A DNA stretch of 64,000 bases from Paenibacillus ferrarius. Lineage in GTDB: Bacteria > Bacillota > Bacilli > Paenibacillales > NBRC-103111. Positions 36,470-44,812 of the stretch are shown in pieces. The stretch is taken from positions 124,001-188,000 of the forward strand of contig NZ_MBTG01000014.1 in NCBI RefSeq assembly GCF_002027705.1, in the 5' to 3' direction. A program made the translations under genes and the position numbers. The notes under the pieces are model-generated. The model was not told the DNA's origin. It saw only the letters and a list, made by a program, of their open reading frames with translations, and did not search any database. The stretch's first letter is position 1; every line of letters begins with the position of its first letter.

Positions 36470-37345
36470 GTGTCATCATCCCCAAAGCTTTATCAATGGT
36501 CGATCAACATCTTCTTACTGGTTTTTACATTTCTCTGCATCATGCCTTTCTGGTTGCTGGTCTCCGCTTCTCTTACAGACGACATGGAAATTATACGGAA
36601 TGGATACACCTTCTTCCCGAGTACCTTCAGTTTTTCGGCATATGAGTATTTGTGGACGGACTCCGCGAATATTTTGCGCGCTTACGGGATTACGATTCTC
36701 GTAACGGCGGTCGGAACGGCTGCAGGATTGACGCTAACGGCGTTGCTTGCCTACCCTCTGTCGCGGACCGAAATGCCGTTTCGGAATATGCTGGCTTTCT
36801 ACGTATTTTTCACGATGCTTTTTAATGGAGGCCTTGTACCGACCTACTTGCTGTACACCAATTTCCTTCATTTGAAAAATACGATATTGGCGCTGATCCT
36901 TCCGAGTTTGTTAATGAACGGCTTTTTCGTCATCCTGATGCGAACGTTTTTCGCAACCTCGATTCCGAAGCCGATTATCGAATCGGCTTATATCGACGGC
37001 GCAAATGAATGGAACATTTTCACGAAAATCGTATTGCCTCTATCGACGCCGGTTTTGGCTTCAATCGGGTTGTTCTATACGATTCAGTACTGGAACGATT
37101 GGTTTAACGGACTGATCTACATTACCGACAGCCGTTACTACAGCCTTCAAAACCTGCTCAATCGGATTTTGGTAGATGCGCAGTATTTGCAGTCATCAAT
37201 GGAGGTTGTCGTGACGAATCAACTTCCACTTGCCTCTATGCGCATGGCCATAGCTGCGATCGGGGTCGTTCCGCTGCTTTTTGTATTCCCATTCTTTCAG
37301 AAATATTTTGTAAAAGGCTTAACTGTAGGCGCTGTAAAAGGCTGA
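36470..37345 (+). CDS. ABC importer permease, YtcP type
   Basis: A 291-residue permease starting at GTG 36470, after GGAAGGGG at 36454-36461. The EAA loop reads IESAYIDGANEWNIFTKIVLPLSTP. The C-terminus PFFQKYFVKGLTVGAVKG is the subgroup ending. It starts 14 bases after the first permease, so both belong to one transcript that seems to continue into the phosphatase gene. Confidence 0.9.
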   Translation: MSSSPKLYQWSINIFLLVFTFLCIMPFWLLVSASLTDDMEIIRNGYTFFPSTFSFSAYEYLWTDSANILRAYGITILVTAVGTAAGLTLTALLAYPLSRTEMPFRNMLAFYVFFTMLFNGGLVPTYLLYTNFLHLKNTILALILPSLLMNGFFVILMRTFFATSIPKPIIESAYIDGANEWNIFTKIVLPLSTPVLASIGLFYTIQYWNDWFNGLIYITDSRYYSLQNLLNRILVDAQYLQSSMEVVVTNQLPLASMRMAIAAIGVVPLLFVFPFFQKYFVKGLTVGAVKG

Positions 37346-37411
37346 CTCTGATTGTCAACCATCTTAGAAGACTTGAAACAGAGACAAAAAAAGATAATGA
37401 GGTGCATAGAC

Positions 37412-38218
37412 GTGCAACGCATAATTCCATTTGAAGGAACCAATAATTTTCGAGACATGGGAGGCTATCGAACGATAGACGGACGTCAGGTTAAATATCG
37501 TTTGTTTTATCGTTCCGACGAATTGACTGGATTGACGGAAAAAGATCTGGAATCCCTGAGAGCTTTGAATATACGAACGATCTTCGATTACCGCGACGAT
37601 TATGAAGCACAAAAAAAGCCAGACCCAGTTATTCATGATGTAATCAATATCCGAATCCCAGCAATCGAAGCACATCAGCGTCCTCGAATGAACGTACCGT
37701 CAGACTCGGAAAGCGATTCGAGTAAAAACCCCTTTTTCATAGACTTGATCAAGAGCGGATTTTTCAAGTCGTTTCGGGCCGACACGACAATGATAGACTT
37801 GTACACGAAGTTCCCGATCAACAATCCGTCGTACAAACGATTGATGGCAACGATTCAGAACACGGACAACCTCGGACTCCTGCATCATTGTACGGCCGGC
37901 AAAGACCGGACGGGAGTCGGGGCCGCATTAATCTTAATGGCGCTCGGAGTTCCGGAGAGCACCGTCATGGAAGACTATCTCTTAACTAACGTAACGATGA
38001 AAGAATTCAACCGGAACCTCCTTGATCGCCTTGCCGAACATGCGGATGAAGCTGAGCTGCAAAACATCGTACTGATGCTTGAAATCAAAGAGGCGTACAT
38101 GGATGCGGCTCTCGGATCGATCAAGAAGACGTACGGCGATTATAACACCTATTTCTACGAGGAATTCGGCCTGACGAAGTCCAAACGAGAAACTCTGCAA
38201 AATATGTGTTTGACATAA
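37412..38218 (+). CDS. Tyrosine-phosphatase-like enzyme (CX5R), Y_phosphatase3 type
   Basis: About 268 residues from GTG 37412, which has GAGGTG (37399-37404) 7 bases upstream and gives the family-typical beginning MQRIIPFEGTNNFRDMGGY. A TTG at 37352 and an ATG at 37397 are in frame but poorly supported. The catalytic P-loop is HCTAGKDRTG, with nucleophile Cys near residue 160 and the Arg of CX5R. YRSDEL and DYRDDYE strands precede it. This group includes protein-tyrosine, lipid and nucleotide phosphatases, so the substrate is open. It lies 66 bases after the permease, most likely in the same operon, and is followed by another phosphoesterase. Confidence 0.85.
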   Translation: MQRIIPFEGTNNFRDMGGYRTIDGRQVKYRLFYRSDELTGLTEKDLESLRALNIRTIFDYRDDYEAQKKPDPVIHDVINIRIPAIEAHQRPRMNVPSDSESDSSKNPFFIDLIKSGFFKSFRADTTMIDLYTKFPINNPSYKRLMATIQNTDNLGLLHHCTAGKDRTGVGAALILMALGVPESTVMEDYLLTNVTMKEFNRNLLDRLAEHADEAELQNIVLMLEIKEAYMDAALGSIKKTYGDYNTYFYEEFGLTKSKRETLQNMCLT

Positions 38219-38307
38219 TGGGTCTTGAGAATTGTGAAATCCTAGCAATATATAGGTAGACAGCTTTGTAAAAGTAATATTAAGTATAGAGAGGATAGAG
38301 GTAGACT

Positions 38308-39117
38308 ATGAGATTCGTACACTTAACCGATACCCATTTAAATGCCCCAGGGAAGGAAGGACAATTTCCCAATTCCAAACATTATGAGAAGGTGAGGCAA
38401 ACCATTCGTCATATTCGCGAAACCAAAGTTGACCCCGCGTTTGTTCTAGTCACAGGAGACCTTTCTCATGGAGGGGATGAGGAAGATTACGTCTTCATTC
38501 GCTCTCTGTTTGACGAAGCTTCCGAGCAACTCGGAGTACCCGTCTATGTTGTCCTTGGTAATCACGATCATCTCTCCGCTTTCCGTCAAGGCTATCTTGG
38601 CGAAGCGCCCTCAGAAGATCCATACTATTATGTTCAAAACATTAACGGATTGCGTCTAATTGGCCTGAATTCCCAAATTCCCAATCAGCCTGGCGGTCGA
38701 ATCGACGAAGTTCAATTGGCCTGGCTGGAGCAACAACTTCTAACGCCGGCACCCAAAGGCACAATCGTCGCCCTTCATCATCCATTGTTCAGCCTCGGCG
38801 GCTTTACAGCAAAAGGATTGCTCGTCGAGAACCGTGATGAGGTTGCTCGCGTTGTCGCTGGGACGGATGTTATCGGTATGTTTGCTGGACATATTCACTC
38901 GAACTTATTCGGAACCTATCAGGGTATCTTCCACGTCGCAGCCGCAGGTACCGCCTTCACCGCGGAGCTGGGAGAAGGCAAGGAGCACTTTCAGTTTATC
39001 GATATTTGTGGGTACAACATCGTCACGGTAAGCGAAGAAGGGATTGTAGTTCAGTCAATCGATCTTCCGCGTTCGCGCGCTGAATATATGCGGATTCCTA
39101 GCACTCGAATGATATAG
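38308..39117 (+). CDS. Calcineurin-like metallophosphoesterase, CpdA/Icc type
   Basis: A 269-residue cytosolic enzyme; ATG at 38308 follows GAGG at 38299-38302. All metal-binding blocks are seen: DTH (Asp8, His10), GD (Asp51 in VTGDLSHGG), GNHDH (Asn85, His86), HHPLF and GHIHSN. This arrangement is that of class III cyclic-nucleotide phosphodiesterases and related phosphodiesterases. It follows the CX5R phosphatase by 89 bases on the same strand and closes the importer locus. It could hydrolyse an imported phosphodiester or a signalling nucleotide; the sequence does not decide. Confidence 0.85.
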   Translation: MRFVHLTDTHLNAPGKEGQFPNSKHYEKVRQTIRHIRETKVDPAFVLVTGDLSHGGDEEDYVFIRSLFDEASEQLGVPVYVVLGNHDHLSAFRQGYLGEAPSEDPYYYVQNINGLRLIGLNSQIPNQPGGRIDEVQLAWLEQQLLTPAPKGTIVALHHPLFSLGGFTAKGLLVENRDEVARVVAGTDVIGMFAGHIHSNLFGTYQGIFHVAAAGTAFTAELGEGKEHFQFIDICGYNIVTVSEEGIVVQSIDLPRSRAEYMRIPSTRMI

Positions 39118-39150
39118 CCACTGGACCTTATGAAATTCTATCTGAGTATT

Positions 39151-39159
39151 TGGTATAAT
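39151..39159 (+). promoter_or_regulatory. Extended -10 promoter of the Nudix gene
   Basis: TGGTATAAT is a consensus extended -10 (TATAAT at 39154-39159). TGAAAT at 39131-39136 is a possible weak -35 with a 17-base spacer. Confidence 0.55.
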
Positions 39160-39245
39160 AAGGTTATAGAGTAGAAGAACTAAAATTTTGTAATCACAAG
39201 CAACGGATATATGCTTTCGGCTTGTATTGACATAGGAGGGTTACT

Positions 39246-39707
39246 ATGACAGAGAATCTCATTGAACGTGCCGCGGGGGGATTAGTTCTTCGCAAGGCAC
39301 GGACGGGATTCCAAGTGCTACTCATTGATGACAGATATGGACATGTCAGTTTTCCAAAAGGCCATCTGGAATTCGGAGAGACATGGGAAGACGCGGCAGT
39401 CCGAGAAATTTTCGAAGAAACAGGAATTAAATCAAGGATCCTTTCACTGCTTGGGAACGTTGAATATCCTATCAAACGAAAAGGGTTAACCGTTCGAAAG
39501 CAGGTCCGCTTATTCGTTCTTGAAGCCATCGACGAACAAGCTGAGCCTGTCCACCAAGCTAACGAAGTTGAAAGTGCTCAATATTTCGCATGGGAAGATG
39601 CACTTCGACTTCACATGGAACGAGGCTATGTGGACTTGAATTGGGTGTTTGATAAGGCTAAAACACTTTGGGATTGGCACGAGAAACTAACGGAAAACGA
39701 GAGCTAA
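39246..39707 (+). CDS. Nudix hydrolase
   Basis: A 153-residue protein; ATG 39246 follows ATAGGAGGG. The Nudix box runs from Gly39 to Ile61 (GHLEFGETWEDAAVREIFEE then TGI) and fits GX5EX7REUXEEXGU completely. The enzymes cleave nucleoside diphosphates linked to another group. The N-terminus AAGGLVLRK and the position of the box fit the AP4A-hydrolase-like group, but substrate cannot be assigned. It is a single-gene unit ended by a terminator, and a broken second Nudix gene lies immediately downstream. Confidence 0.9.
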   Translation: MTENLIERAAGGLVLRKARTGFQVLLIDDRYGHVSFPKGHLEFGETWEDAAVREIFEETGIKSRILSLLGNVEYPIKRKGLTVRKQVRLFVLEAIDEQAEPVHQANEVESAQYFAWEDALRLHMERGYVDLNWVFDKAKTLWDWHEKLTENES

Positions 39708-39797
39708 GTAATTGTTACATGATTGAAATCTTATTTTCATCTGGCATTCATCATTCAAGAATATAATAAGAGTCGACCCCCTTTAAAATATAAACTT

Positions 39798-39833
39798 AGA
39801 CCCACAGCCCGTTGCTGTGGGTCTCTTTTTCTT
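39798..39833 (+). terminator. Terminator after the Nudix gene
   Basis: AGACCCACAGC (39798-39808) pairs perfectly with GCTGTGGGTCT (39814-39824) around a five-base loop, followed by CTTTTTCTT. Confidence 0.85.
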
Positions 39834-39913
39834 ATTAAACGAAAGGGCAGGATAACGGAATGTAGCATGGAATAATTTGTATTAAGGCAGTATTCTATAA
39901 AGGGGGATTAACT

Positions 39914-40295
39914 TGAAAACAGGAATCATTTTATCGCTTTCCTGGTGGAGATGTTGAATTCGGAGAAACTGCGGCAGAAGCTATTAAAAGAGAACTAATT
40001 GAGGAAGTTTGATTTACAATCGGAAATTGGCTCGCTTGCGTGTCTTAATGAAAGCATAGTTGAGTATGACGGAAAAAAGAGACATGATTGCACTATCTTA
40101 CATTGGGGGGCAATTAATGATGCCCAAATTCAGGAAACATTAAATCATAACGAGCGAGAAGAAATAAAATTAACTTGGCGTACCTTTGAGCAATTGAAAC
40201 AAAAACCGTTATATCCAGAAGGTATATTGGATTTTCTTTTAGATAGAATAGTAACAGTATCCCATTTAGTTATAAGAAAAAGCTATGATCAATAA
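39914..40295 (+). pseudogene. Broken second Nudix hydrolase gene
   Basis: A TTG start (MKTGIIL) is followed within about 10 codons, in another frame, by RFPGGDVEFGETAAEAIKRE and LIEEV, a Nudix box. At the usual Gly of EExG there is TGA, then another shift leads to SEIGSLACLNESIVEYDGKK and a normal C-terminal half ending at 40295. The strands between the N-terminus and the FPGG motif are missing. So there is an internal deletion, a nonsense change and at least one frameshift. The reading frame from 39999 alone would give a 98-residue product that lacks the catalytic box. Confidence 0.8.
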
Positions 40296-40397
40296 AAGTG
40301 AGTCTTATCCCTGGTTCTACTAACGAGGAAGTATGACAAGTTCTTGAAATAACGGGAGAACGTTTGTTCAATAGACAGTAATGGGAGGCTAGAATTT

Positions 40398-40823
40398 ATG
40401 CAAAGTAGTAGATTAGAACTGGACATTATTTCGACGGCAGAAAGCTTTACAAATAATTTTTCTGATAAAGGGAATTTTGATTTTAGTGTACAAAGCCTAC
40501 GTAAAGTAGACGATATTCTTGAAGAATTATGTGAATATGAAATAGATAATGATTCTTTGGATTCTGTTTCTTCTATGGTTGGAAGTTACATTTTCGAAGT
40601 AGCAAGAAGGAATTATGGTGGGAAGTACTATTGGATACAAGATAGAGAACAACCTGTTTTAGTTACTGGTGAGCCGGAATTTTCAATTTCAATTTTTGCT
40701 TTCGATAAAGTTAGAGGTAGAATTCAGAATGGGAAAGAAGATGAGATACCATATTACTTTGATGGTTATATCAATGCAGTTGAAAAAGGTAAGGAATCAG
40801 GTTACTGTGCAACAATTGTTTAA
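40398..40823 (+). CDS. Small orphan protein, immunity-like
   Basis: A 141-residue acidic cytosolic protein; ATG 40398 follows GGGAGG at 40382-40387. The segment SMVGSYIFEVARRNYGGKYY, followed by WIQDREQP, and a later FAFDKVRGRIQNGKED recall DUF3806-like proteins, which occur among bacterial immunity genes. That match is by eye and weak. It is AT-rich compared with the importer genes and is the first of four co-directional small genes. No toxin gene is beside it. Confidence 0.55.
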   Translation: MQSSRLELDIISTAESFTNNFSDKGNFDFSVQSLRKVDDILEELCEYEIDNDSLDSVSSMVGSYIFEVARRNYGGKYYWIQDREQPVLVTGEPEFSISIFAFDKVRGRIQNGKEDEIPYYFDGYINAVEKGKESGYCATIV

Positions 40824-40853
40824 AGCTTAGGAGATTAAACTAATTAGAGAACT

Positions 40854-41180
40854 ATGCTGAATAAACTAAAAGTCGCGGCTTCTAGCATGTTCGGTAAAAT
40901 AAGGATTGAAAGCTTTATCGGAAGAAAGTCACTAACACCTCTTTGGCACTTTCTTCATGGTTATCAGTATTGTTTGTTTGATATTGAAAGGGATTATTAC
41001 AATACGCACGGATTTCAGGAATATATAGAGGATTTTTATTATTTCCATGGAGCCCATAGTTGGGCACATATAATACAAAATAATTGCATTGATGATGAAG
41101 CAGCCTTCGATAAATTTTATGAGCATCTCGATGAATATCTAAGCAAATATGTATTAATTCTGAAATTAAGAGTTAGTTAG
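40854..41180 (+). CDS. Small orphan protein, family not recognised
   Basis: A 108-residue protein rich in aromatic residues and His (LWHFLHGYQYCLFDIERDYY, YFHGAHSWAHIIQNN). The start at 40854 has only AGAGA nearby; TAGGAG is 20 bases off. No signal peptide or membrane helix is evident. Position within a run of small AT-rich genes suggests an immunity-type role, but that is context only. Confidence 0.5.
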   Translation: MLNKLKVAASSMFGKIRIESFIGRKSLTPLWHFLHGYQYCLFDIERDYYNTHGFQEYIEDFYYFHGAHSWAHIIQNNCIDDEAAFDKFYEHLDEYLSKYVLILKLRVS

Positions 41181-41245
41181 TGTAGTGGGATAAACCAATT
41201 AATGTTAATCTGTTTTTAGACAATAAATCATGAGGTGTTAATATA

Positions 41246-41869
41246 ATGGGGAAAGTTAGTGCAGTAATAAAAGATACATATTTTAAGCAGCCCTCTTGGT
41301 TATCAAATGTTGAATACAGGGAAACTAATTATCTTTCAAGATCCTCTACACCAGAAGATGCCATTCTATTTTTTACGTTGCTATGCGGGTGTAACAACAT
41401 AGATACGGATAGAGAGCCTACTGAGGTATTAAATGAGTTGATAGCCATTGATGAAATAGCAATAAGTGGTGGTATAGCCTTTGAGGATGAAGGAAAAGCG
41501 ATTCTTCCGAGTTGTTGCTGTGGGCTTGAGAATTGGAGAGAAGTACTTGAAGCGGTCTTAAGTAAAAAGGATGTATGGCTTGGTCATGATCCATTCCCAA
41601 CTTTGGAATACATAAATGATTCGGTAAGAGTTTGGTCTGACGATTATTTTGGCACGATGAGAAAAGATTTATCCCAGCAAGAATTACAGAAAATGTATTA
41701 TATAGAATACAATCGAAATGACTTAATTAATAAACTAGAAGCTATCGAGATGGATTTGTTGGAGTTTTTTAAGTATTCGTTTGAAAAGGTACTCTGTATG
41801 TTCGATGATGATCAAAAAGAAATGTTATTTTTGAAATACTGTAAGTGGTTCAATCTGGTGGTAAGTTAA
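41246..41869 (+). CDS. Orphan protein with Cys-triplet motif, immunity-like
   Basis: A 207-residue acidic protein; ATG 41246 follows TGAGGTG. The middle reads ILPSCCCGLENWREVLEAV then KKDVWLGHDPFPTLEY. I recognise this CCCGLExW pattern as recurring in small uncharacterised bacterial proteins but cannot name the family. The C-terminal 60 residues are predicted helical. No export signal. It is third of four small genes. Confidence 0.6.
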   Translation: MGKVSAVIKDTYFKQPSWLSNVEYRETNYLSRSSTPEDAILFFTLLCGCNNIDTDREPTEVLNELIAIDEIAISGGIAFEDEGKAILPSCCCGLENWREVLEAVLSKKDVWLGHDPFPTLEYINDSVRVWSDDYFGTMRKDLSQQELQKMYYIEYNRNDLINKLEAIEMDLLEFFKYSFEKVLCMFDDDQKEMLFLKYCKWFNLVVS

Positions 41870-41897
41870 GTTCCCCGCTCAGTCTGAATGAAATACC

Positions 41898-42341
41898 ATG
41901 AAAATTAAAGTGATAAATGCTTTAAGAGATGATTTAGAGAATGCAATAAGACTGTTTAAAGAGTTGGTGGTTATGAATAAAAAATCGGAAGAATTCTTGA
42001 GAATAATGTTAGATTTCTTACCGTCAACTGATGATGCGTATAGAAAATCAATCGCGGATTACGGTGAGGTGCTAGAAACTGTGATAATTGAGGACATCTT
42101 CATGCCTGAAATAATTAAACTATTAAGTGAGCAAAGAAACATCAATTTGTTAGAAAGTATTTTTAAATATTTTGAAGAAGTATCAAATGATGAAGATGCT
42201 CACATAAAGAACATTTTTTCAATTACGGCATTGGAAATACTTGGGAACGACAGGGCGATTCTAGGGACTGCACAGAAATACATGGGAACTAAAACGATAC
42301 AACTTCAAATAGAAGCTGATAAAGTATTAGGTAGAATCTAG
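41898..42341 (+). CDS. Small helical protein, possibly DUF7674-like
   Basis: A 147-residue protein, mostly alpha-helical by eye. It carries VIIEDIFMPEIIKLLSEQ, LLESIFKYFEEVSNDED and SITALEILGNDRAILGTAQ. The pattern resembles the DUF7674 proteins found in polymorphic-toxin immunity neighbourhoods; I hold this loosely. It starts 28 bases after the previous gene without a strong ribosome binding site. Confidence 0.5.
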   Translation: MKIKVINALRDDLENAIRLFKELVVMNKKSEEFLRIMLDFLPSTDDAYRKSIADYGEVLETVIIEDIFMPEIIKLLSEQRNINLLESIFKYFEEVSNDEDAHIKNIFSITALEILGNDRAILGTAQKYMGTKTIQLQIEADKVLGRI

Positions 42342-42464
42342 TCAGCACAGACTTCTCTGGTTTTCTTTTCACCAGCGGAACACTCAAATAAATAAGTCAG
42401 TGTTGAGCCAACGAGGAACTATAACTTCATAGAGAAAAGTTAAAAAGGGAGTTGTGTATGTTTT

Positions 42465-42579
42465 ATGCAAAGAGCCATAATTGTTAGTTACTTTTCCGAC
42501 AAAAAGAATTATCGACCCATATTCTGATAATGAAGCCTATTGCAAGTTGCCAACAATAACATTTAGAACATCATTGTAA
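42465..42579 (+). pseudogene. Short frameshifted ORF remnant
   Basis: In the 42342-42672 gap, ATG 42465 opens MQRAIIVSYFSDKKNYRPIF and stops. With one inserted base the frame would continue as YSDNEAYCKLPTITFRTSL to TAA 42577-42579. AAAAAGGGAG lies at 42442-42451. Composition is coding-like but no family is recognised. The remainder of the gap holds nothing I can identify. Confidence 0.3.
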
Positions 42580-42672
42580 ATTGGCTTAAACAAAAGGATA
42601 ATTATTACATTGATTAAGCTAACGATAACAGTAGGTTCAAGTAATCGATGAAACAAAGAGGGGGAAACCGAA

Positions 42673-43128
42673 ATGAAGACGATCAAACGAATGATGGACC
42701 ACCTGTACTGGGCGGACGGACGCATCTTGGACGCACTCGAGGAGAGTGAGACGAAGAACAAAGACCTTCTGAAGCTGGTTCGGCACGTCGCGGTCGCGGA
42801 ACGAGTTTGGCTGTCCCGATTGCAGTGCACGGGCAGCGCGCAATATTTGTTGTGGGAGGAAGCGGAAGACCTGACGGAGATCCGGACGATGTTCGAAGAA
42901 AACGCCGAGCAATATCGCATCTATATCGAAGTCCTTGAGGAATCCGAGTTGGACGAGATGATCGACTATAGGAACCAGAGTGGGGTTCCGTTCCAAACGT
43001 CCGTCCGGGACATCCTGTTGCAGGTCCTTTTACATGGGCAATATCACCGAGGACAGATCAACCGGGCACTTCGGATCGAATCGGCAGAGCCTGTCCAAAT
43101 CGATTACATCACGTTCGCGAGGCTCTAA
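42673..43128 (+). CDS. DinB-family metal-binding helical bundle protein
   Basis: A 151-residue protein; ATG 42673 follows AGAGGGGG. The three metal-binding His positions of the DinB/YfiT four-helix fold are seen: His38 in LVRHVAVAE, and His121 and His125 in HGQYHRGQ. Members include thiol-dependent transferases such as those using bacillithiol, but many are uncharacterised. The gene is noticeably more GC-rich than the small genes on either side, so it may have a different history. Confidence 0.85.
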   Translation: MKTIKRMMDHLYWADGRILDALEESETKNKDLLKLVRHVAVAERVWLSRLQCTGSAQYLLWEEAEDLTEIRTMFEENAEQYRIYIEVLEESELDEMIDYRNQSGVPFQTSVRDILLQVLLHGQYHRGQINRALRIESAEPVQIDYITFARL

Positions 43129-43329
43129 CAGGGACTAATAATCACCTTGCAAAAAAAGAGCTTTTACCGAAACGGTTGTTATAAGGCGCATGCCGAAATA
43201 CATTTATCTTTGTGAGGGCAGGGGCACGACTGAAGAGACTCCTGTACATGTAGGACAGGGGAAAAACTGGAGATCATATCAAAGGATAAAGTTGAACAAG
43301 GTTTACGAGCCTTGAAGAGAGGAATACAA

Positions 43330-43761
43330 ATGAAGAATGTCGTCGCAATATGGGCAGCTAATTATGAATCAGAGGAAGACCTAAAGTCTTTTGTAGAGAT
43401 TAGTTACGACGAAGATGAGGAAGCACAAGCACAAGCACAAGCATCTGGATTTATGAGAAGTATCGGAATTTCGGGTATAGACAATGATTTTATGGAGACA
43501 CATTTTATTAATGATGATGAATCGCGGCAATCATTCTCGAATTATTTGTACAATGAATATTGCTCGAATCAGTCTTTCTCAGAACAACTACCTTCAAATC
43601 TCGGGGAATACATTAACCGGTATAATTCCTTTATATTACTATACGCTAACGATTCGCCTTACGGTTCAGTGAATGAGTTTTTGCTTCTTATGGAGGCCCC
43701 TGTTACGCCAAGTGGATCCTCCCCCGTTCTTCTCGCCTATCTTATTTATCATACTAACTAG
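43330..43761 (+). CDS. Imm22-like immunity protein
   Basis: About 143 residues from the ATG at 43330, with AGAGGAA just upstream; TTG 43312 would include that site. The N-terminus VVAIWAANYESEEDLKSFVE and the following acidic YDEDEE and GISGIDNDFMETHF fit the Immunity protein 22 family, whose members neutralise secreted nuclease-type toxins. A CAAGCA tandem repeat (43422-43444) inserts AQAQAQA after the acidic segment. The last 25 residues (FLLLMEAPVTPSGSSPVLLA...) do not look like the family's end, so the C-terminus may be altered by a frameshift. No cognate toxin gene is visible. Confidence 0.65.
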   Translation: MKNVVAIWAANYESEEDLKSFVEISYDEDEEAQAQAQASGFMRSIGISGIDNDFMETHFINDDESRQSFSNYLYNEYCSNQSFSEQLPSNLGEYINRYNSFILLYANDSPYGSVNEFLLLMEAPVTPSGSSPVLLAYLIYHTN

Positions 43762-43840
43762 AAACCATAGAGTAGGAGGAGTTAGTAAAGTTATATTTCC
43801 TCTTCTTAATGACTACTTAGCTGAAAGGAGCCATTCCGGC

Positions 43841-44752
43841 ATGATTGTAATACCCGATACATTTATTAAAAAAATGCACGAACTCCATGGTGAGCAAGGT
43901 GTCGCCTGGTCGGAGGCGCTGCCTAGGCTAATCGCCGACTGTGCAAGCCGCTACGACTTTAGCCCTCACGATCCATTTTCAAATTTATCATATAACTTTG
44001 TGCTCCGCGGAACGCGCAGCGACGGGAAGCGAGTCGTCCTTAAATCATCTTTCATGAAGGAGGAGTTGTCCAGAGAAGTTAGTGTTCTTCGCGCTTATGA
44101 GGGCCGAGGGGCAATTTATGTGCTTGATGCAGACGCGGAATGGGGAGTAGCACTGCTGGAGATGGCCGAGCCTGGCTTACCTTTGTCAACAATTGAGAAT
44201 GATGCACTTGCGACGGACATCTTTTGTGAAGTATTTCGCCGCCTTCACCTTATGCCACCAACTGGCAGTCTGTACCCATCAATGAAGCAGCATTTCTTGG
44301 CAATTGAGCGATACCGAGAGCGATTCAAAGACATGAAAGATGACATGCCACTGCCTTCGAGCTGGGTGGAGAATGCCGAAGAATGTCTGGAATATCTCAT
44401 CGCGACCACGACCGAGAATCTCTTACTACATGGCGATCTGCACCATGATAACATACTTCGCCAAAGTGAAGAGAAATGGGCTGTCATTGACCCCAAAGGT
44501 ATCATTGGCGACATCCATTTTGATACGATCCAGTATCTGCTTAACTACGAGGATCGGGGTGGGGACTGCGAGCAGGTGCTTCGGGACAGGATAACGAGTA
44601 TGGCCGATCGCCTTGGACTCGATCCTCGTCGAATTGCGATGTGGGGTGTAGCGCGAGGCGTGTTGGAGGCGTGCTGGACGATTGAAGACGGAGGAACGGA
44701 TTGGCACAGAGGCATCCAAATCACGGAACGCTTTGCCAAAATTCTTGATTGA
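43841..44752 (+). CDS. Aminoglycoside/hydroxyurea-type antibiotic phosphotransferase
   Basis: A 303-residue kinase-fold protein; ATG 43841 is 10 bases after AAAGGAG. Kinase-fold motifs are present: VVLKSSF near the N-lobe Lys, the catalytic loop HGDLHHDN (His197 to Asn204) and the metal-binding DPKG near residue 216. LHLMPP and the overall order fit the streptomycin 6-kinase/hydroxyurea phosphotransferase family. Related chromosomal genes are often silent for resistance, so the natural substrate is uncertain. It stands between immunity-like genes. Confidence 0.8.
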   Translation: MIVIPDTFIKKMHELHGEQGVAWSEALPRLIADCASRYDFSPHDPFSNLSYNFVLRGTRSDGKRVVLKSSFMKEELSREVSVLRAYEGRGAIYVLDADAEWGVALLEMAEPGLPLSTIENDALATDIFCEVFRRLHLMPPTGSLYPSMKQHFLAIERYRERFKDMKDDMPLPSSWVENAEECLEYLIATTTENLLLHGDLHHDNILRQSEEKWAVIDPKGIIGDIHFDTIQYLLNYEDRGGDCEQVLRDRITSMADRLGLDPRRIAMWGVARGVLEACWTIEDGGTDWHRGIQITERFAKILD

Positions 44753-44812
44753 GGTATCAAAAAAATGAGTAAACTTTAGATGTTCCTCTCCGCATCAATC
44801 GTTGAACTCCCG

